A stretch of 64,000 bases of DNA from Herbaspirillum sp. ST 5-3. Lineage in GTDB: Bacteria > Pseudomonadota > Gammaproteobacteria > Burkholderiales > Burkholderiaceae_D. Location of the stretch: the NCBI RefSeq assembly GCF_004804275.1, contig NZ_STGI01000001.1:248001-312000 (forward strand). Direction: 5' to 3'. Shown piece by piece: positions 26,153-35,490 of the stretch. The notes under the pieces are model-generated. The model saw only the letters and a list, made by a program, of their open reading frames with translations. It did no database searches and was not told the origin of the DNA. How positions within the stretch are numbered: the first letter of the stretch is position 1; every line of letters begins with the position of its first letter. The position numbers and the translations under genes are program-made.

Positions 26153-27007
26153 TCAGCGCGCCCCGGACGCATCCAGACGACGGCAGATTTCAGTCGTGGC
26201 GACTGCCTGGTTGAGCGTATAGAAATGCAAGCCCGGCGCACCGCCCGCCAGCAGGCGTTCGCACAAGGCAGTCACGACGTCCAGGCCAAATGCCTTGATC
26301 GACGCGCTGTCGTCCCCGAAACTGGCCAGCTTGAGACGAATCCAGCGTGGAATCTCGGCGCCGCACATATCCGAGAAACGCATCAACTGCGAGTAATTCG
26401 TGATCGGCATGATTCCCGCAGTGATGGGCACATCGGCGCCTGCCTTGCGTGCTTCTTCGACAAAACGGAAATAGGCATCCGCATTGTAGAAATACTGGGT
26501 GATCGCCGCGTTGGCACCGGCTTTCACCTTGCCCACGAAATTTTGCACGTCATCCTGCGGCGATTTCGCCTGTGGATGCATTTCCGGATAAGCCGCCACT
26601 TCGATATGGAACCAGTCGCCGGTCTCGGCACGGATGAATTCGACCAGTTCATTCGCATAACGGAATTCCCCGGATGAATAGCCCACCGCGCCATAGCCGC
26701 TCGGCAGGTCGCCGCGCAGCGCAACCAGCCGCCGAATCCCATGCGATTTGTACTCGTTCAGGATCTCGCGCAGGCTGTCGCGCGAACTGCCGATGCAGGA
26801 CAAATGCGGCGCCGCCTCATGGCCTTCGCGCCGGATCTCGAGCACCGTCTCAAGTGTCCCTTTTTGCGTCGAACCACCCGCGCCGAAGGTCACCGAAAAA
26901 TACTTCGGCTTCAATTCCGCCAGTTTGAGACGGGTGGCACGCAGTTTCTCCACGCCCTCGGGCGTCTTGGGCGGGAAAAACTCAATGCTGAAATTATTTG
27001 GCTTCAT
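26153..27007 (-). CDS. metF: 5,10-methylenetetrahydrofolate reductase
   Basis: 284 residues, a normal length for bacterial MetF. It reduces 5,10-methylene-THF to 5-methyl-THF with a flavin cofactor, supplying the methyl group for methionine synthesis. Family motifs: N-terminal FSIEFFPPKTPEG with catalytic Glu, FSVTFGAGGSTQKGTLE, HLSCIGSS, VALRGDLPSGYG, AYPEMHPQAK, and AAITQYFYNADAYFRFV, ending GLHFYTLNQA. The ATG at 27007 lies immediately after the stop of the holin-like gene. With ahcY and metK on the same strand it forms an activated-methyl-cycle group. Confidence 0.97.
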   Translation of the reverse strand: MKPNNFSIEFFPPKTPEGVEKLRATRLKLAELKPKYFSVTFGAGGSTQKGTLETVLEIRREGHEAAPHLSCIGSSRDSLREILNEYKSHGIRRLVALRGDLPSGYGAVGYSSGEFRYANELVEFIRAETGDWFHIEVAAYPEMHPQAKSPQDDVQNFVGKVKAGANAAITQYFYNADAYFRFVEEARKAGADVPITAGIMPITNYSQLMRFSDMCGAEIPRWIRLKLASFGDDSASIKAFGLDVVTALCERLLAGGAPGLHFYTLNQAVATTEICRRLDASGAR

Positions 27008-27008
27008 C

Positions 27009-27347
27009 TTATTTAAGTATGAGTGATGACAGCGCCCACGAAATCAGGCTATACAAGATGGCTCCGCCGACCGCCGGCCAAAACCCGGCGACGTGGAATC
27101 CGCTGACGAAATTGGCGACGGCGAGAAACAGCAAACCGTTAATCACGAAGATGAACAGGCCCAGCGTCAGCACCGTCACCGGCAGGGTCAGCAGCACGAG
27201 GATCGGCCGGATCAGCACGTTGACCAGCCCCAGCACCAGCGCGGCAATCAGCGCAGTGCTGAAATTTTCGACGCGGATGGACTGCATCAGATACGGCAAT
27301 GCAAATAGCGCAGCCGCATTGATCAACCAGGTAATGAGTAAACGCAT
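27009..27347 (-). CDS. Four-helix membrane protein, phage holin superfamily IV type
   Basis: 112 residues, almost wholly hydrophobic, with four membrane segments (about 2-20, 28-50, 55-78 and 87-110). The motif GLVNVLIRPILVLLTLPVTVLTLGLF is characteristic of the family named after mycobacterial phage holins (the key positions are the N, RP and LPVT). Nothing else phage-like is near, so this is a chromosomal membrane protein rather than a lysis gene. It is placed between ahcY and metF with a 1-bp gap to metF. The function in the methyl cycle, if any, is unknown. Confidence 0.88.
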   Translation of the reverse strand: MRLLITWLINAAALFALPYLMQSIRVENFSTALIAALVLGLVNVLIRPILVLLTLPVTVLTLGLFIFVINGLLFLAVANFVSGFHVAGFWPAVGGAILYSLISWALSSLILK

Positions 27348-27443
27348 GGTCCGCCTCCGATCAGTTCACAGGACGTGATGTCAGACCGCAGGGCGCGCAC
27401 GCCCGGCGGCCACCTCTTGCCAGCCTTGCTTCGCAACGCGCAA

Positions 27444-27464
27444 CTCCTCCGCATCGCGGAGGAG
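27444..27464 (-). terminator. Hairpin after ahcY
   Basis: Perfect 8-bp G+C-rich stem (27444-27451 with 27457-27464) and a 5-nt loop, 8 bp past the ahcY stop codon. No T-run follows, so it may only attenuate expression of the downstream holin-like and metF genes. Confidence 0.5.
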
Positions 27465-27472
27465 CCGTCGTT

Positions 27473-28891
27473 TTAGTAACGGTAATGATCGGCCTTGTAC
27501 GGGCCTTCCTTCTTCACGCCGATATACGCCGCCTGCTCATCGGTCAGCTCGGTGAGCTGCGCATTCAGTTTCTTCAGCTGCAGGCGAGCTACCTTTTCGT
27601 CCAGGTGCTTGGGCAAGGTGTAGACACCGACCGGATAGGACTTGGTATTGGTGAACAGTTCGATCTGTGCAATCGTCTGGTTGGCGAAGGAAGAGCTCAT
27701 CACGTAGGACGGATGTCCGGTCGCGCAACCGAGGTTGACCAGACGGCCTTCCGCCAGCAGGATGATGCGCTTGCCGTCGGGGAAAATGACGTGGTCGACT
27801 TGCGGCTTGATGTTTTCCCAGGTGTACTGACGCAGCGCGGCGACTTCGATTTCGTTGTCGAAGTGGCCGATATTGCAGACGATGGCCTGGTCTTTCATCT
27901 TCTTCATGTGCGCATGCGTGATCACATGGTAGTTGCCGGTGCAGGTGACGAAAATATCGCCATGCTCGGCGGCGTAGTCCATGGTGACGACGCGATAGCC
28001 TTCCATCGCCGCCTGCAGCGCGCAGATCGGGTCGATCTCGGTAACCCATACTTGCGCGGACAAGGCGCGCATCGCCTGCGCCGAACCCTTGCCCACATCA
28101 CCGTAGCCGGCAATGACGGCGACCTTGCCGGCGATCATGACGTCGGTCGCGCGCTTGATGCCGTCGACCAGCGATTCACGGCAGCCGTACAGGTTGTCGA
28201 ACTTGGACTTGGTGACCGAGTCGTTGACGTTGATTGCCGGGAAGGCCAGCTTGCCTTCCTTGTGCATCTGATAGAGGCGATGCACGCCGGTGGTGGTTTC
28301 CTCGGTCACGCCCTTGATTTGCGCGAGACGTGTGGAATACCAGGTCTTGTCGGTCGCCAGCTTCTTCTTGATGGAATTGAACAGGCAGATGGCTTCGTCG
28401 GAATCCGGATTGGCCAGCACGCCGATGTCCTTTTCGGCGCGCGCGCCGAGATGCAGCAACAGGGTCGCATCGCCGCCGTCGTCGAGAATCATGTTGGAAT
28501 AGCCGCCGTCCTGCCATTCGAAAATGCGGTGCGTGAAATCCCAGTACTCATCAAGCGATTCACCCTTGAATGCGAATACCGGCGTGCCATTGGCGGCAAT
28601 GGCGGCCGCTGCATGGTCTTGCGTGGAGTAGATGTTGCAGGATGCCCAGCGCACTTGCGCGCCCAGTGCTTCCAGCGTCTGGATCAGTACGGCGGTCTGG
28701 ATGGTCATGTGCAGCGAACCGGTGATGCGTGCGCCTTTGAGCGGTTGCGAGGCAGCAAATTCCTCGCGAATGGCCATCAGGCCGGGCATTTCGGTTTCGG
28801 CAATCTTGATCTCTTTGCGGCCCCAATCGGCCAAGCCGAGATCGGCGACAAAGTAGTCCTGGGAAGTGCTGGTAGAGATAACGGCGCTCAT
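27473..28891 (-). CDS. ahcY: Adenosylhomocysteinase (SAH hydrolase)
   Basis: 472 residues from the ATG at 28891, which has GGAGG 5 bp upstream; the adjacent GTG at 28894 is too close to it. The enzyme hydrolyses S-adenosylhomocysteine to adenosine and homocysteine using bound NAD. Motifs include [25 protein letters not shown], the NAD-binding [43 protein letters not shown] and the C-terminal [20 protein letters not shown], ending KADHYRY, whose Lys and Tyr reach the partner subunit's NAD. Expression is probably controlled by the SAH riboswitch in its leader. Confidence 0.98.
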   Translation of the reverse strand: MSAVISTSTSQDYFVADLGLADWGRKEIKIAETEMPGLMAIREEFAASQPLKGARITGSLHMTIQTAVLIQTLEALGAQVRWASCNIYSTQDHAAAAIAANGTPVFAFKGESLDEYWDFTHRIFEWQDGGYSNMILDDGGDATLLLHLGARAEKDIGVLANPDSDEAICLFNSIKKKLATDKTWYSTRLAQIKGVTEETTTGVHRLYQMHKEGKLAFPAINVNDSVTKSKFDNLYGCRESLVDGIKRATDVMIAGKVAVIAGYGDVGKGSAQAMRALSAQVWVTEIDPICALQAAMEGYRVVTMDYAAEHGDIFVTCTGNYHVITHAHMKKMKDQAIVCNIGHFDNEIEVAALRQYTWENIKPQVDHVIFPDGKRIILLAEGRLVNLGCATGHPSYVMSSSFANQTIAQIELFTNTKSYPVGVYTLPKHLDEKVARLQLKKLNAQLTELTDEQAAYIGVKKEGPYKADHYRY

Positions 28892-28925
28892 CACGCCCTC
28901 CTTTCCTTGAGAAAATAGAAAAAAG

Positions 28926-29003
28926 TAACGTGAGCGCCGTTGCGAAGATCATCCAAGCCTGACACGGTCATGGGAAAACCGTGCTGCAACGCTCCTTGGA
29001 GCA
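28926..29003 (-). promoter_or_regulatory. S-adenosylhomocysteine (SAH) riboswitch
   Basis: The ahcY leader fits the SAH-riboswitch consensus. On the minus strand GCTCCAAGGAGCG (29002-28990) opens the element, and GAGCGTTGC (28994-28986) pairs with GCAACGGCGCTC (28943-28932) to form P1/P2. CACGGT and ACCGTG form the internal hairpin. TCCAAG (29000-28995) and CTTGGA (28957-28952) are complementary, giving the pseudoknot. The element ends about 35 nt before the ahcY ATG. Binding of SAH is known to switch on ahcY expression in this class. Confidence 0.93.
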
Positions 29004-29007
29004 GAAA

Positions 29008-29013
29008 ATTATA
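29008..29013 (-). promoter_or_regulatory. -10 box of the ahcY riboswitch transcript
   Basis: A perfect TATAAT on the minus strand lies immediately after the stop of the M14 peptidase gene and 5-10 bp before the riboswitch, so the transcript would begin at the aptamer. No good -35 match is seen. Confidence 0.55.
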
Positions 29014-29015
29014 CC

Positions 29016-29942
29016 TTAATGCGCCGCCAGTGCCGCGTTTGCGGCAGTGCGCTGGATCGATAATGTGGCCGCTTTTTTCGACTTCGGCGCAACGCTGCGT
29101 CCGATCCAGTCCAGCATGTCCAGCCAGATACGTCGCACTTCCGCCTGCGCCGGCATGGCCAGCGCATTCGGCAATTCGATCGTAATCACCGGCACGTTCT
29201 TGTGCAGGCCGCCATAATTGCCGAGCGAACCCGGGTACACGCCGACGCGATTGAAATACAGGCGACCAAAACGGCGCGGTGCCTTGGCGGGGCCATCGAG
29301 ATCCAGCACACCGAACGGGGCATGCACCGAAATAATCACATCCGGCTGAAAACGTTCCATTTCATCATTCAGCCAGCGGGTTTCCGGTTCGGACAGTGGT
29401 GACTGGCCGGGAAAACGGCGCGGGTCGCTACCCGTCACCCTGGTCCAGTAGCGCTGCGCATCCTTCTCCCATCCCGGCGTCGGGAAATTGCGGTTGAGGT
29501 CGACGCCATTGGCGTTGACGCGCTGCGGTTTTTTCGCAAGCAAACCGTCGGGATTCACGACAGGCGCAATATGCCAGTAAAACTCCTGGGCCGGTTGCGT
29601 TTGCATCCATTGCATCCACTGGAACACGATAGACGCAGCGGTCAGCTCATCGCCATGAATTCCGCCAAGCAGCAACACCCGCATCGGCACACCATGCTTG
29701 CCGGATCTGGCGGCAGGAATCGACCGCATCAGGATAGGGAAACCTTTGCGCGACACCGAACCGGTCGGCACCAGCGCGCTGCCTTGGCAGGTAGCGACGG
29801 ACACATCGGGCAGACGCGGCGTCAGCTGCTTGCACCAATCGCTTTGCGGCGGGGCATTACTCGTGCTGGCGGGATTCGCAAGGGCCGGCAGACAGACGAC
29901 GGTGACGAGAACTGCAGTGGCGTGACGGAGAAACTTGATCAT
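29016..29942 (-). CDS. Secreted M14-family zinc carboxypeptidase (MpaA-like)
   Basis: 308 residues from the ATG at 29942. A signal peptide (MIKFLRHATAVLVTVVCLPALA) ends near residue 23, so it acts in the periplasm. Zinc ligands of the M14 family are visible: His and Glu in GGIHGDELTAAS and the distal His in IISVHAP. The substrate-carboxylate Arg is in DLNRNFPTPGW and the catalytic Glu in VITIELPNAL. The closest known theme is murein-tripeptide amidase MpaA, which trims meso-diaminopimelate from wall peptides, though MpaA itself is cytosolic. It sits 42 bp after metK, and its 3' end abuts the ahcY promoter. Confidence 0.85.
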   Translation of the reverse strand: MIKFLRHATAVLVTVVCLPALANPASTSNAPPQSDWCKQLTPRLPDVSVATCQGSALVPTGSVSRKGFPILMRSIPAARSGKHGVPMRVLLLGGIHGDELTAASIVFQWMQWMQTQPAQEFYWHIAPVVNPDGLLAKKPQRVNANGVDLNRNFPTPGWEKDAQRYWTRVTGSDPRRFPGQSPLSEPETRWLNDEMERFQPDVIISVHAPFGVLDLDGPAKAPRRFGRLYFNRVGVYPGSLGNYGGLHKNVPVITIELPNALAMPAQAEVRRIWLDMLDWIGRSVAPKSKKAATLSIQRTAANAALAAH

Positions 29943-29984
29943 CAATAAAACCTTGTCGATTTTGCCACTGCAGGTCTGGCGCTT

Positions 29985-31154
29985 CTACAATCCCGCCGCG
30001 GCGCGCAGTGCAGCAGCCTTGTCGGTGCGCTCCCAGCTGAATTCTGGCTCCTCGCGGCCGAAATGACCATAAGCCGCCGTCTTCGCGTAGATCGGACGCA
30101 ACAGATCCAGCATCTGGACGATGCCCTTCGGGCGCAAGTCGAACAATTCTTGCACCAGTTCCGCCAGCTTCTCGTCGCTGATCTTGCCGGTGCCGAAGGT
30201 GGTAACCATGACCGATGTCGGCCGTGCGATGCCGATCGCATACGACACCTGGATCTGGCAGCGCTTGGCAAGACCTGCGGCAACGATGTTCTTGGCGACA
30301 TAGCGGCCGGCATAGGCGGCGGAGCGGTCAACCTTGGACGGATCCTTGCCGGAGAATGCGCCGCCGCCGTGCGGGGCCGCGCCACCGTAGGTATCGACGA
30401 TGATCTTGCGTCCGGTCAAGCCGCAATCGCCCTGCGGACCGCCAATGACGAAACGGCCGGTCGGATTGACCAGATAGCGGGTGTTTTTCAGCCACTCCTG
30501 CGGCACGACCGGCTTGATGATTTCTTCGATTGCAGCTTCCTCGATCGCCTTGTGCGTCATCTCCGGGCTGTGTTGCGTCGACAGCACAACGGTATCGATG
30601 GCAACCGGCACGCCGTTGACGTACTTCAGCGTGACCTGGGACTTGGCATCCGGACGCAGCCAGGGCAGGCGGCCGTCCTTGCGCAGTTGCGACTGGCGTT
30701 CGACGATGCGGTGCGAATAGTAGATGGCGGCCGGCATCAGTTCCGGCGTTTCATCACAGGCGTAACCGAACATCAGGCCCTGGTCGCCCGCGCCCTGATC
30801 CAGATCGAGGCCCCTGCCTTCGTCCACCCCCTGCGCGATATCGGGCGACTGCTTGTCATAGCAGACCATCACCGCGCAGCTCTTGTAGTCGATGCCGAAA
30901 TCGGCGTTATCGTAGCCGATGCGCTTGAGCGTTTCGCGTGCAACACTAATGTAATCGACGTTTGCCGCTGCGGTAATTTCGCCGGCAAGGACAACCAGGC
31001 CGGTATTGCACAGGGTTTCTGCCGCGACGCGCGCTTTCGGGTCTTGGGTGAGGATGGCGTCGAGGATCGAATCGGAAATCTGATCGGCGACTTTGTCCGG
31101 GTGACCTTCGGAGACGGATTCCGAAGTAAAGAGGTATTCGTTTTCGTTTGCCAT
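29985..31154 (-). CDS. metK: S-adenosylmethionine synthetase
   Basis: 389 residues, ATG at 31154 with AGAAGGAG 6 bp before it. It makes S-adenosylmethionine from methionine and ATP in the cytosol. Motifs are the textbook set: [18 protein letters not shown] (catalytic His and Asp), the [19 protein letters not shown] hexapeptide region, the P-loop-like [19 protein letters not shown], and the C-terminal [17 protein letters not shown]. It heads the leftward methyl-cycle group and is divergent from lpxL. No SAM riboswitch was seen in its leader. Confidence 0.98.
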   Translation of the reverse strand: MANENEYLFTSESVSEGHPDKVADQISDSILDAILTQDPKARVAAETLCNTGLVVLAGEITAAANVDYISVARETLKRIGYDNADFGIDYKSCAVMVCYDKQSPDIAQGVDEGRGLDLDQGAGDQGLMFGYACDETPELMPAAIYYSHRIVERQSQLRKDGRLPWLRPDAKSQVTLKYVNGVPVAIDTVVLSTQHSPEMTHKAIEEAAIEEIIKPVVPQEWLKNTRYLVNPTGRFVIGGPQGDCGLTGRKIIVDTYGGAAPHGGGAFSGKDPSKVDRSAAYAGRYVAKNIVAAGLAKRCQIQVSYAIGIARPTSVMVTTFGTGKISDEKLAELVQELFDLRPKGIVQMLDLLRPIYAKTAAYGHFGREEPEFSWERTDKAAALRAAAGL

Positions 31155-31225
31155 CGCAGGCTCCTTCTAGGATTATTGTTGACCATGTCGCGGCCAGCCA
31201 ATGTGCCTGCGACGCTTTAGCGATA

Positions 31226-31256
31226 TTTATAGGCCGCCTCGCAAGTTGTCTGTTAA
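31226..31256 (-). promoter_or_regulatory. Candidate metK promoter
   Basis: On the minus strand TTAACA (31256-31251) and TATAAA (31231-31226) are separated by 19 bp, longer than the ideal 17. The boxes lie about 70 bp upstream of the metK start. Confidence 0.35.
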
Positions 31257-31351
31257 CTCGGCGGATTATCGTGGAGACATCGAAAGACGGGCCACGGTTG
31301 TGTTATTTTACGCGTCTGTAAAAAAATCGCCAAATATCTCGTCGTTTTTTG

Positions 31352-32206
31352 ATGCTCGTCACTCTTTTTCGCCTGCTGTCAGTCCTTCCCTTGTCAGCAT
31401 TGCATGCGATCGGCTCTGCGCTCGGCTGGTTGGTGTACCTGGCATCCCCTTCGTATCGCCGCCGGCTGAAAGACAATATGGCGCGTGCGGGCTTCGGCAA
31501 TCATTTGCCGTCGGCAATACGCGAAGCCGGCAAGAATATCCTGGAACTTCCCTTTATCTGGTGCGCAGAGCAGGATCGGATCCTGAACACAGTTCAGGTC
31601 GACAACTGGGATGTCGTCCAGACGGCACTCGATGCGAAGCGCGGGATCGTTTTTCTCACGCCCCACCTCGGTTGTTTTGAAATCACCGCGCAATACGTGG
31701 CGACCAGGACGCCGTTGACGGTGATGTATCGGCCGCCGCGCAAGCAAGCCTTGAAGCCGCTGATCGAAGGCGCCCGCGCTCGCGGCGACTTGCGGCTGGC
31801 GCCGGCCACCCTGTCGGGCGTGCGAACGCTGCTGAAAGTGCTTCGACAAGGAGGTCCGATCGGGATACTCCCCGACCAGGTGCCGCAAAACGGCGAAGGC
31901 GTTTGGGCCGAATTTTTCGGCAAGCCTGCATATACGATGACGCTGCCGGCCAAATTGCACCAGATGTCCGGTTCGCCCATCATCCTCACCTATGCCGAAC
32001 GTCTTCCGCACGGCGCCGGCTTCCTGATACGCTTCATCCCGTTCGACGAGCCGATGGGCGGCAGTGCCGAAGAGCAGGCACGCGCCATCAATATCGCGAT
32101 GGAAAAGCTCATCGCGCGCTGCCCCGCCCAGTACTTCTGGAGCTATAACCGTTACAAGGTCCCGGAAGGCATCGCCGCTCCTCCCGGGAAAACAGGAAAT
32201 CTATGA
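31352..32206 (+). CDS. lpxL: Lipid A late acyltransferase (LpxL/HtrB-like)
   Basis: 284 residues from the ATG at 31352; a TTG directly before it is also in frame and no clear ribosome site is visible. One N-terminal membrane segment (about 2-22) anchors it to the inner membrane. The acyltransferase motif H-X4-E appears as PHLGCFE near residue 108, followed by VMYRPPRKQALKPLIEGAR, GILPDQVPQNGEGVW and FFGKPAYTMTLPAKLHQMSG. It adds a secondary acyl chain to the lipid A precursor. A second paralogue follows with a 4-bp overlap, so two successive acylations are likely. Confidence 0.92.
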   Translation: MLVTLFRLLSVLPLSALHAIGSALGWLVYLASPSYRRRLKDNMARAGFGNHLPSAIREAGKNILELPFIWCAEQDRILNTVQVDNWDVVQTALDAKRGIVFLTPHLGCFEITAQYVATRTPLTVMYRPPRKQALKPLIEGARARGDLRLAPATLSGVRTLLKVLRQGGPIGILPDQVPQNGEGVWAEFFGKPAYTMTLPAKLHQMSGSPIILTYAERLPHGAGFLIRFIPFDEPMGGSAEEQARAINIAMEKLIARCPAQYFWSYNRYKVPEGIAAPPGKTGNL

Positions 32207-33069
32207 AACTACTGCTGGGAATCATGTGGCTGCTGCATTGGCTGCCCCTGCCGCTGCTCGGCCGAATGGGTGAGGCAATCGGATCGTTGCTGTATGCGGT
32301 CGTGGGGTCGCGCCGCAAGATCGCGCTCACCAATCTGCGTTTGTGTCTGCCTCATCTTTCCGAAGACGAGCGGCGCGACATCGCGAAAAAGCACTTCCAG
32401 GCCTATGCGCGCAGCGTGCTTGAACGCGCCGTCCTGTGGTGGGCGCCGGAAGCGCGGCTGAAGCGCCTCATCCAGGTGGAACCGGGCGTGCCGATGGATG
32501 TCATTCAATCCGGTCCGACCATCCTGCTTTGTCCGCATTTCGTTTGCCTGGATGTCGCCGGCGTTGCCGTGGCACTGGAAACATCCGCGTGCTCGATCTA
32601 CACGCGGCAAAAGAACAAGGCGTTTGATGACGCGCTGCGCAAAGGGAGGTCGCGCTTTCATCCCGTCAGATTGTTTTCTCGCGGCGAAGGCGTCAAGCCT
32701 ATCATCCGCGCCATGCGCGAACGCCTGCCGTTTTTCATGTTGCCGGATATGGATTTCGGCGCCAAGGACGCGGAATTCGTTCCCTTTTTCGGCATACAGG
32801 CAGCGACCCTGACGGCTCCCGCGCGCATTGCCGCCGCTACTGGCGCCAAGGTGATCCCAGTCATCGCCACCTTTCTTCCCAATTACCAGGGATGGAAAAT
32901 CCGCTTCTATCCGCCGTGGGAAGACTTCCCCGGTGGCGACATCACCGCCGCCACGCGGCGCATGAATGCCTTCATCGAAGAGCGCGCGCTGGAAGCGCCG
33001 GCAGAGTATTTCTGGGCGCACAAACGGTTCAAGACCAGGCCGGCGGGCGAAACGAGCGTGTACGGTTAA
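32203..33069 (+). CDS. Lipid A late acyltransferase, second paralogue (LpxL/LpxM family)
   Basis: 288 residues, overlapping the previous gene by 4 bp (ATGA), so translation is coupled. An N-terminal membrane anchor (about 2-25) is followed by [21 protein letters not shown], the typical LpxL/LpxM opening, and the catalytic H-X4-D motif in [28 protein letters not shown] matches the substrate-facing block, and the C-terminus has [15 protein letters not shown]. It probably adds the second secondary acyl chain to lipid A at the inner membrane. LpxL or LpxM cannot be decided from motifs alone. Confidence 0.92.
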   Translation: MKLLLGIMWLLHWLPLPLLGRMGEAIGSLLYAVVGSRRKIALTNLRLCLPHLSEDERRDIAKKHFQAYARSVLERAVLWWAPEARLKRLIQVEPGVPMDVIQSGPTILLCPHFVCLDVAGVAVALETSACSIYTRQKNKAFDDALRKGRSRFHPVRLFSRGEGVKPIIRAMRERLPFFMLPDMDFGAKDAEFVPFFGIQAATLTAPARIAAATGAKVIPVIATFLPNYQGWKIRFYPPWEDFPGGDITAATRRMNAFIEERALEAPAEYFWAHKRFKTRPAGETSVYG

Positions 33070-33073
33070 GCAC

Positions 33074-33079
33074 TATAAT
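33074..33079 (+). promoter_or_regulatory. Perfect -10 box just before dapF
   Basis: TATAAT ends 6 bp before the dapF ATG at 33086, and no Shine-Dalgarno lies between. A transcript from it would start at or next to the ATG and be leaderless. The -35 region is poor. Confidence 0.4.
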
Positions 33080-33085
33080 CTCAGA

Positions 33086-33937
33086 ATGAAACTCAAATTC
33101 ACCAAGATGCATGGTGCGGGAAATGATTTCGTCGTCATCGACGCAATCAACCAGCACATCGACTTCACGCCAGCGCAATGGAAGCGGCTGGCCGACCGCC
33201 GCTTTGGCGTCGGTGCAGACCAGATGCTGGTAGTAGAAAAACCGCAGGCGACCGGCGTCGATTTCCGCTATCGCATCTACAACGCGGACGGCGGGGAGGT
33301 CGAACAATGCGGCAACGGGGCCCGCGCCTTCGTCAAGTTCGTCACCGACAAAGGCCTGACGAACAAGCGCGCGATCAAGGTTGAGACCATGGCCGGCGTC
33401 ATCGAGCCGACGCTCGAAGCCGATGGCCGCATCACCGTTGATATGGGCGCACCAGTCCTGGAGCCGGAACGGGTACCCTTCGACGCCAAGGGTTTGCAGG
33501 GGAATGTGGAAGGCAGCGACACGCTATGGCCGCTGGACATTAACGGCAAAACGACCTGGATTTCGGTTGTTTCGATGGGCAATCCCCATGCCGTACAAGT
33601 GGTCGACGTTGCGGACACTGCTGCAGTCGAGCTCGACGGTCCGGCGATTGAACTCCATCCGCGCTTTCCGAAGCGGGTCAATGCGGGCTTCATGCAAATC
33701 GTTGATCGTCACCAGATCAAATTGCGCGTCTTCGAGCGTGGCGCAGGAGAGACACTGGCCTGCGGAACCGGCGCATGCGCGGCCGTCGTTGCAGGCATTC
33801 GCCGAGGTTTGCTTGATACGCCGGTGAAGGTATCGACCCGCGGCGGCGATCTCTCCATCTCCTGGGAGGGTGAAGGCGCGCCGGTCAGGCTGACCGGGCC
33901 GGCTGTGAGTGTATTCGAAGGCGAGATCGAGATCTGA
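33086..33937 (+). CDS. dapF: Diaminopimelate epimerase
   Basis: 283 residues from the ATG at 33086; the longer open frame overlaps the acyltransferase and is rejected. It interconverts LL- and meso-diaminopimelate for lysine and peptidoglycan synthesis. The N-terminus [19 protein letters not shown] is the family opening. The two catalytic cysteines are in [10 protein letters not shown] (near residue 76) and [11 protein letters not shown] (near 230), and [10 protein letters not shown] is also conserved. It lies 16 bp after the lipid A acyltransferase pair, as in other Burkholderiales. Confidence 0.97.
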   Translation: MKLKFTKMHGAGNDFVVIDAINQHIDFTPAQWKRLADRRFGVGADQMLVVEKPQATGVDFRYRIYNADGGEVEQCGNGARAFVKFVTDKGLTNKRAIKVETMAGVIEPTLEADGRITVDMGAPVLEPERVPFDAKGLQGNVEGSDTLWPLDINGKTTWISVVSMGNPHAVQVVDVADTAAVELDGPAIELHPRFPKRVNAGFMQIVDRHQIKLRVFERGAGETLACGTGACAAVVAGIRRGLLDTPVKVSTRGGDLSISWEGEGAPVRLTGPAVSVFEGEIEI

Positions 33938-33978
33938 AACAGCGGAATCCGTGACGGCATGCCGCTCGTGAAATCGAT

Positions 33979-35490
33979 TTAACTGCGTTCCAGCATCTTC
34001 AATCGGTACAAGCGCTGCCGGTAATTTCCCTCTGGTCCGTCAGGACCGCAGTTGACGTGCTCGAACACGCCGATCAGTCGGTCGAGTGCCTGGCGTTCGA
34101 CTGCGCTGCGCACCAGGATCAACCTGCGCTTGCTGTGCGGATGATGCGCACGAACGTCGATGACCAGGCACTGCCCCTGGTCCGCCACTTTCAGGTCGAT
34201 CAGTAACGCCTCCGTCCTCGACAAACCGAACAAGGCGGCCAGTTCGATGCGCGCTGCCAGCTGGGGATAGAGGTCGGTGATTTCTCGCGTCAGGCGCGGC
34301 AGGATGTCCTGCGCCCACGGAGCAGGCTCCGGCGGCGCCGCGATCTTGCCAATCAGTTGCGCCGCTTCGGCGACGCCCTTTGCCTGCGCCTGCTGCATCC
34401 AGCGCAGTGCACGCACATCATTCGATTCGTCTTCGCGCCGGTGACGCCATAACTGTGTCCCCAGCTCTAATTGCGCAAGCCCGTGCCCTGCTTGCGCTGC
34501 TCGCTCAAGATATCGCCGCGCGTCCGTCAGATTGCGCTGCGAGCATTCCGCTTTCAGATAAATGCGCGACAGCGCAAACCAGGCATCGGCCTCTCCTTGC
34601 TCCGCTGCCGCGAGCAGCCAGCGGATGGCTTTCTTGTAGTTCGCGGGTCCGGGAATCGCATCGACACGCTTGCCGCCCGTATCCATGCGCGCCAGCCATA
34701 ATCCCAACGAGAGCTGCGCGGCACCTTCTCCTGCCTGAGCGGCAAATTCAAGCAAGCGCGGTACGTCGGTTCCGAATTCACCTGCTTCGCACAATGCCCT
34801 TGCACAGCGCCCCACCAGACTGACATCGACCTTCGATGCGTCGCCTGGCGCCGCAATTCGCTCCACCGTGGCACGCGCCAACGGGTGCGCCCAGCGCAGG
34901 AATTCGTCGCGCTGGCCGCTCGCCCAGGCGTGTTCAGCCAAGGCATACTGAGCGTCCACCACGCCGCTGTTGGCTGCGCGCACGGCCCATTCCAGCATCG
35001 CCTTGTCATCCGCGGCACGATGTTCGTCGTCCGCATGGCGATCAAGCGCCGGCGTTTCCACATGGCCGATCGACTGCGCGAGCAGCCATTGCGCTTCGGC
35101 AATTCCAGCCTGGGCGGCCGCGTGCAAGGCACGCAAAGCCTTTTCCCGCATCGCCTCGCTGACCGCACCGTCGACTTGCCCGAGCACAAGTTTTGCCAGC
35201 ACCAGCCCGGCTTGCGCCACACCGGCATCAAAGGCTCGTTCATACCAGACGTATAGCTTGGATGGATGCGTTGCCTGGCGGACTGTTTCATAAGGCACAT
35301 GGCGTCCGATCAAAAGCCATGCATCCCGCTCGTCTTGCTGCGCAGCACGATCCAGCCAATACAAGGCCGTCGCAAGACTCTTCGGCAAGCCTGTGCCGCC
35401 GAAGAGGTACCGCCTTCCCAGATTCAATTGCGCCGACGCTTGACCCGCGCGTGCGGCGCGAATCATCAATAACTCCTCGCGATTTGCCAT
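33979..35490 (-). CDS. Sel1-type tetratricopeptide repeat protein
   Basis: 503 residues with no signal peptide, so probably cytosolic. It is built of Sel1-like helical repeats of about 36 residues with alternating Ala/Gly/Leu/Tyr positions, for example ASAQLNLGRRYLFGGTGLPK, SLATALYWLDRAAQQDERDA, AIRWLLAAAEQGEADAWFAL and YLERAAQAGHGLAQLELGTQ. The repeats fill about residues 15-390. The last 110 residues are a separate domain (ITDLYPQLAARIELAALFGL onward) that I do not recognise. Sel1 proteins are scaffolds; no partner is evident here. It faces dapF convergently and the porin divergently. Confidence 0.85.
   Translation of the reverse strand: MANREELLMIRAARAGQASAQLNLGRRYLFGGTGLPKSLATALYWLDRAAQQDERDAWLLIGRHVPYETVRQATHPSKLYVWYERAFDAGVAQAGLVLAKLVLGQVDGAVSEAMREKALRALHAAAQAGIAEAQWLLAQSIGHVETPALDRHADDEHRAADDKAMLEWAVRAANSGVVDAQYALAEHAWASGQRDEFLRWAHPLARATVERIAAPGDASKVDVSLVGRCARALCEAGEFGTDVPRLLEFAAQAGEGAAQLSLGLWLARMDTGGKRVDAIPGPANYKKAIRWLLAAAEQGEADAWFALSRIYLKAECSQRNLTDARRYLERAAQAGHGLAQLELGTQLWRHRREDESNDVRALRWMQQAQAKGVAEAAQLIGKIAAPPEPAPWAQDILPRLTREITDLYPQLAARIELAALFGLSRTEALLIDLKVADQGQCLVIDVRAHHPHSKRRLILVRSAVERQALDRLIGVFEHVNCGPDGPEGNYRQRLYRLKMLERS

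Noticed and set aside
27009-27347. Prophage remnant suggested by the holin-family protein
   Set aside because: No other phage gene is near, and the family is common in bacterial chromosomes next to metF/ahcY.
31155-31351. SAM riboswitch or other aptamer upstream of metK
   Set aside because: I looked for the known conserved SAM-aptamer helices and saw none; only weak promoter boxes are present.
32966-33085. Extended N-terminus of dapF
   Set aside because: The added residues overlap the acyltransferase reading frame, and family homology begins exactly at the ATG at 33086.
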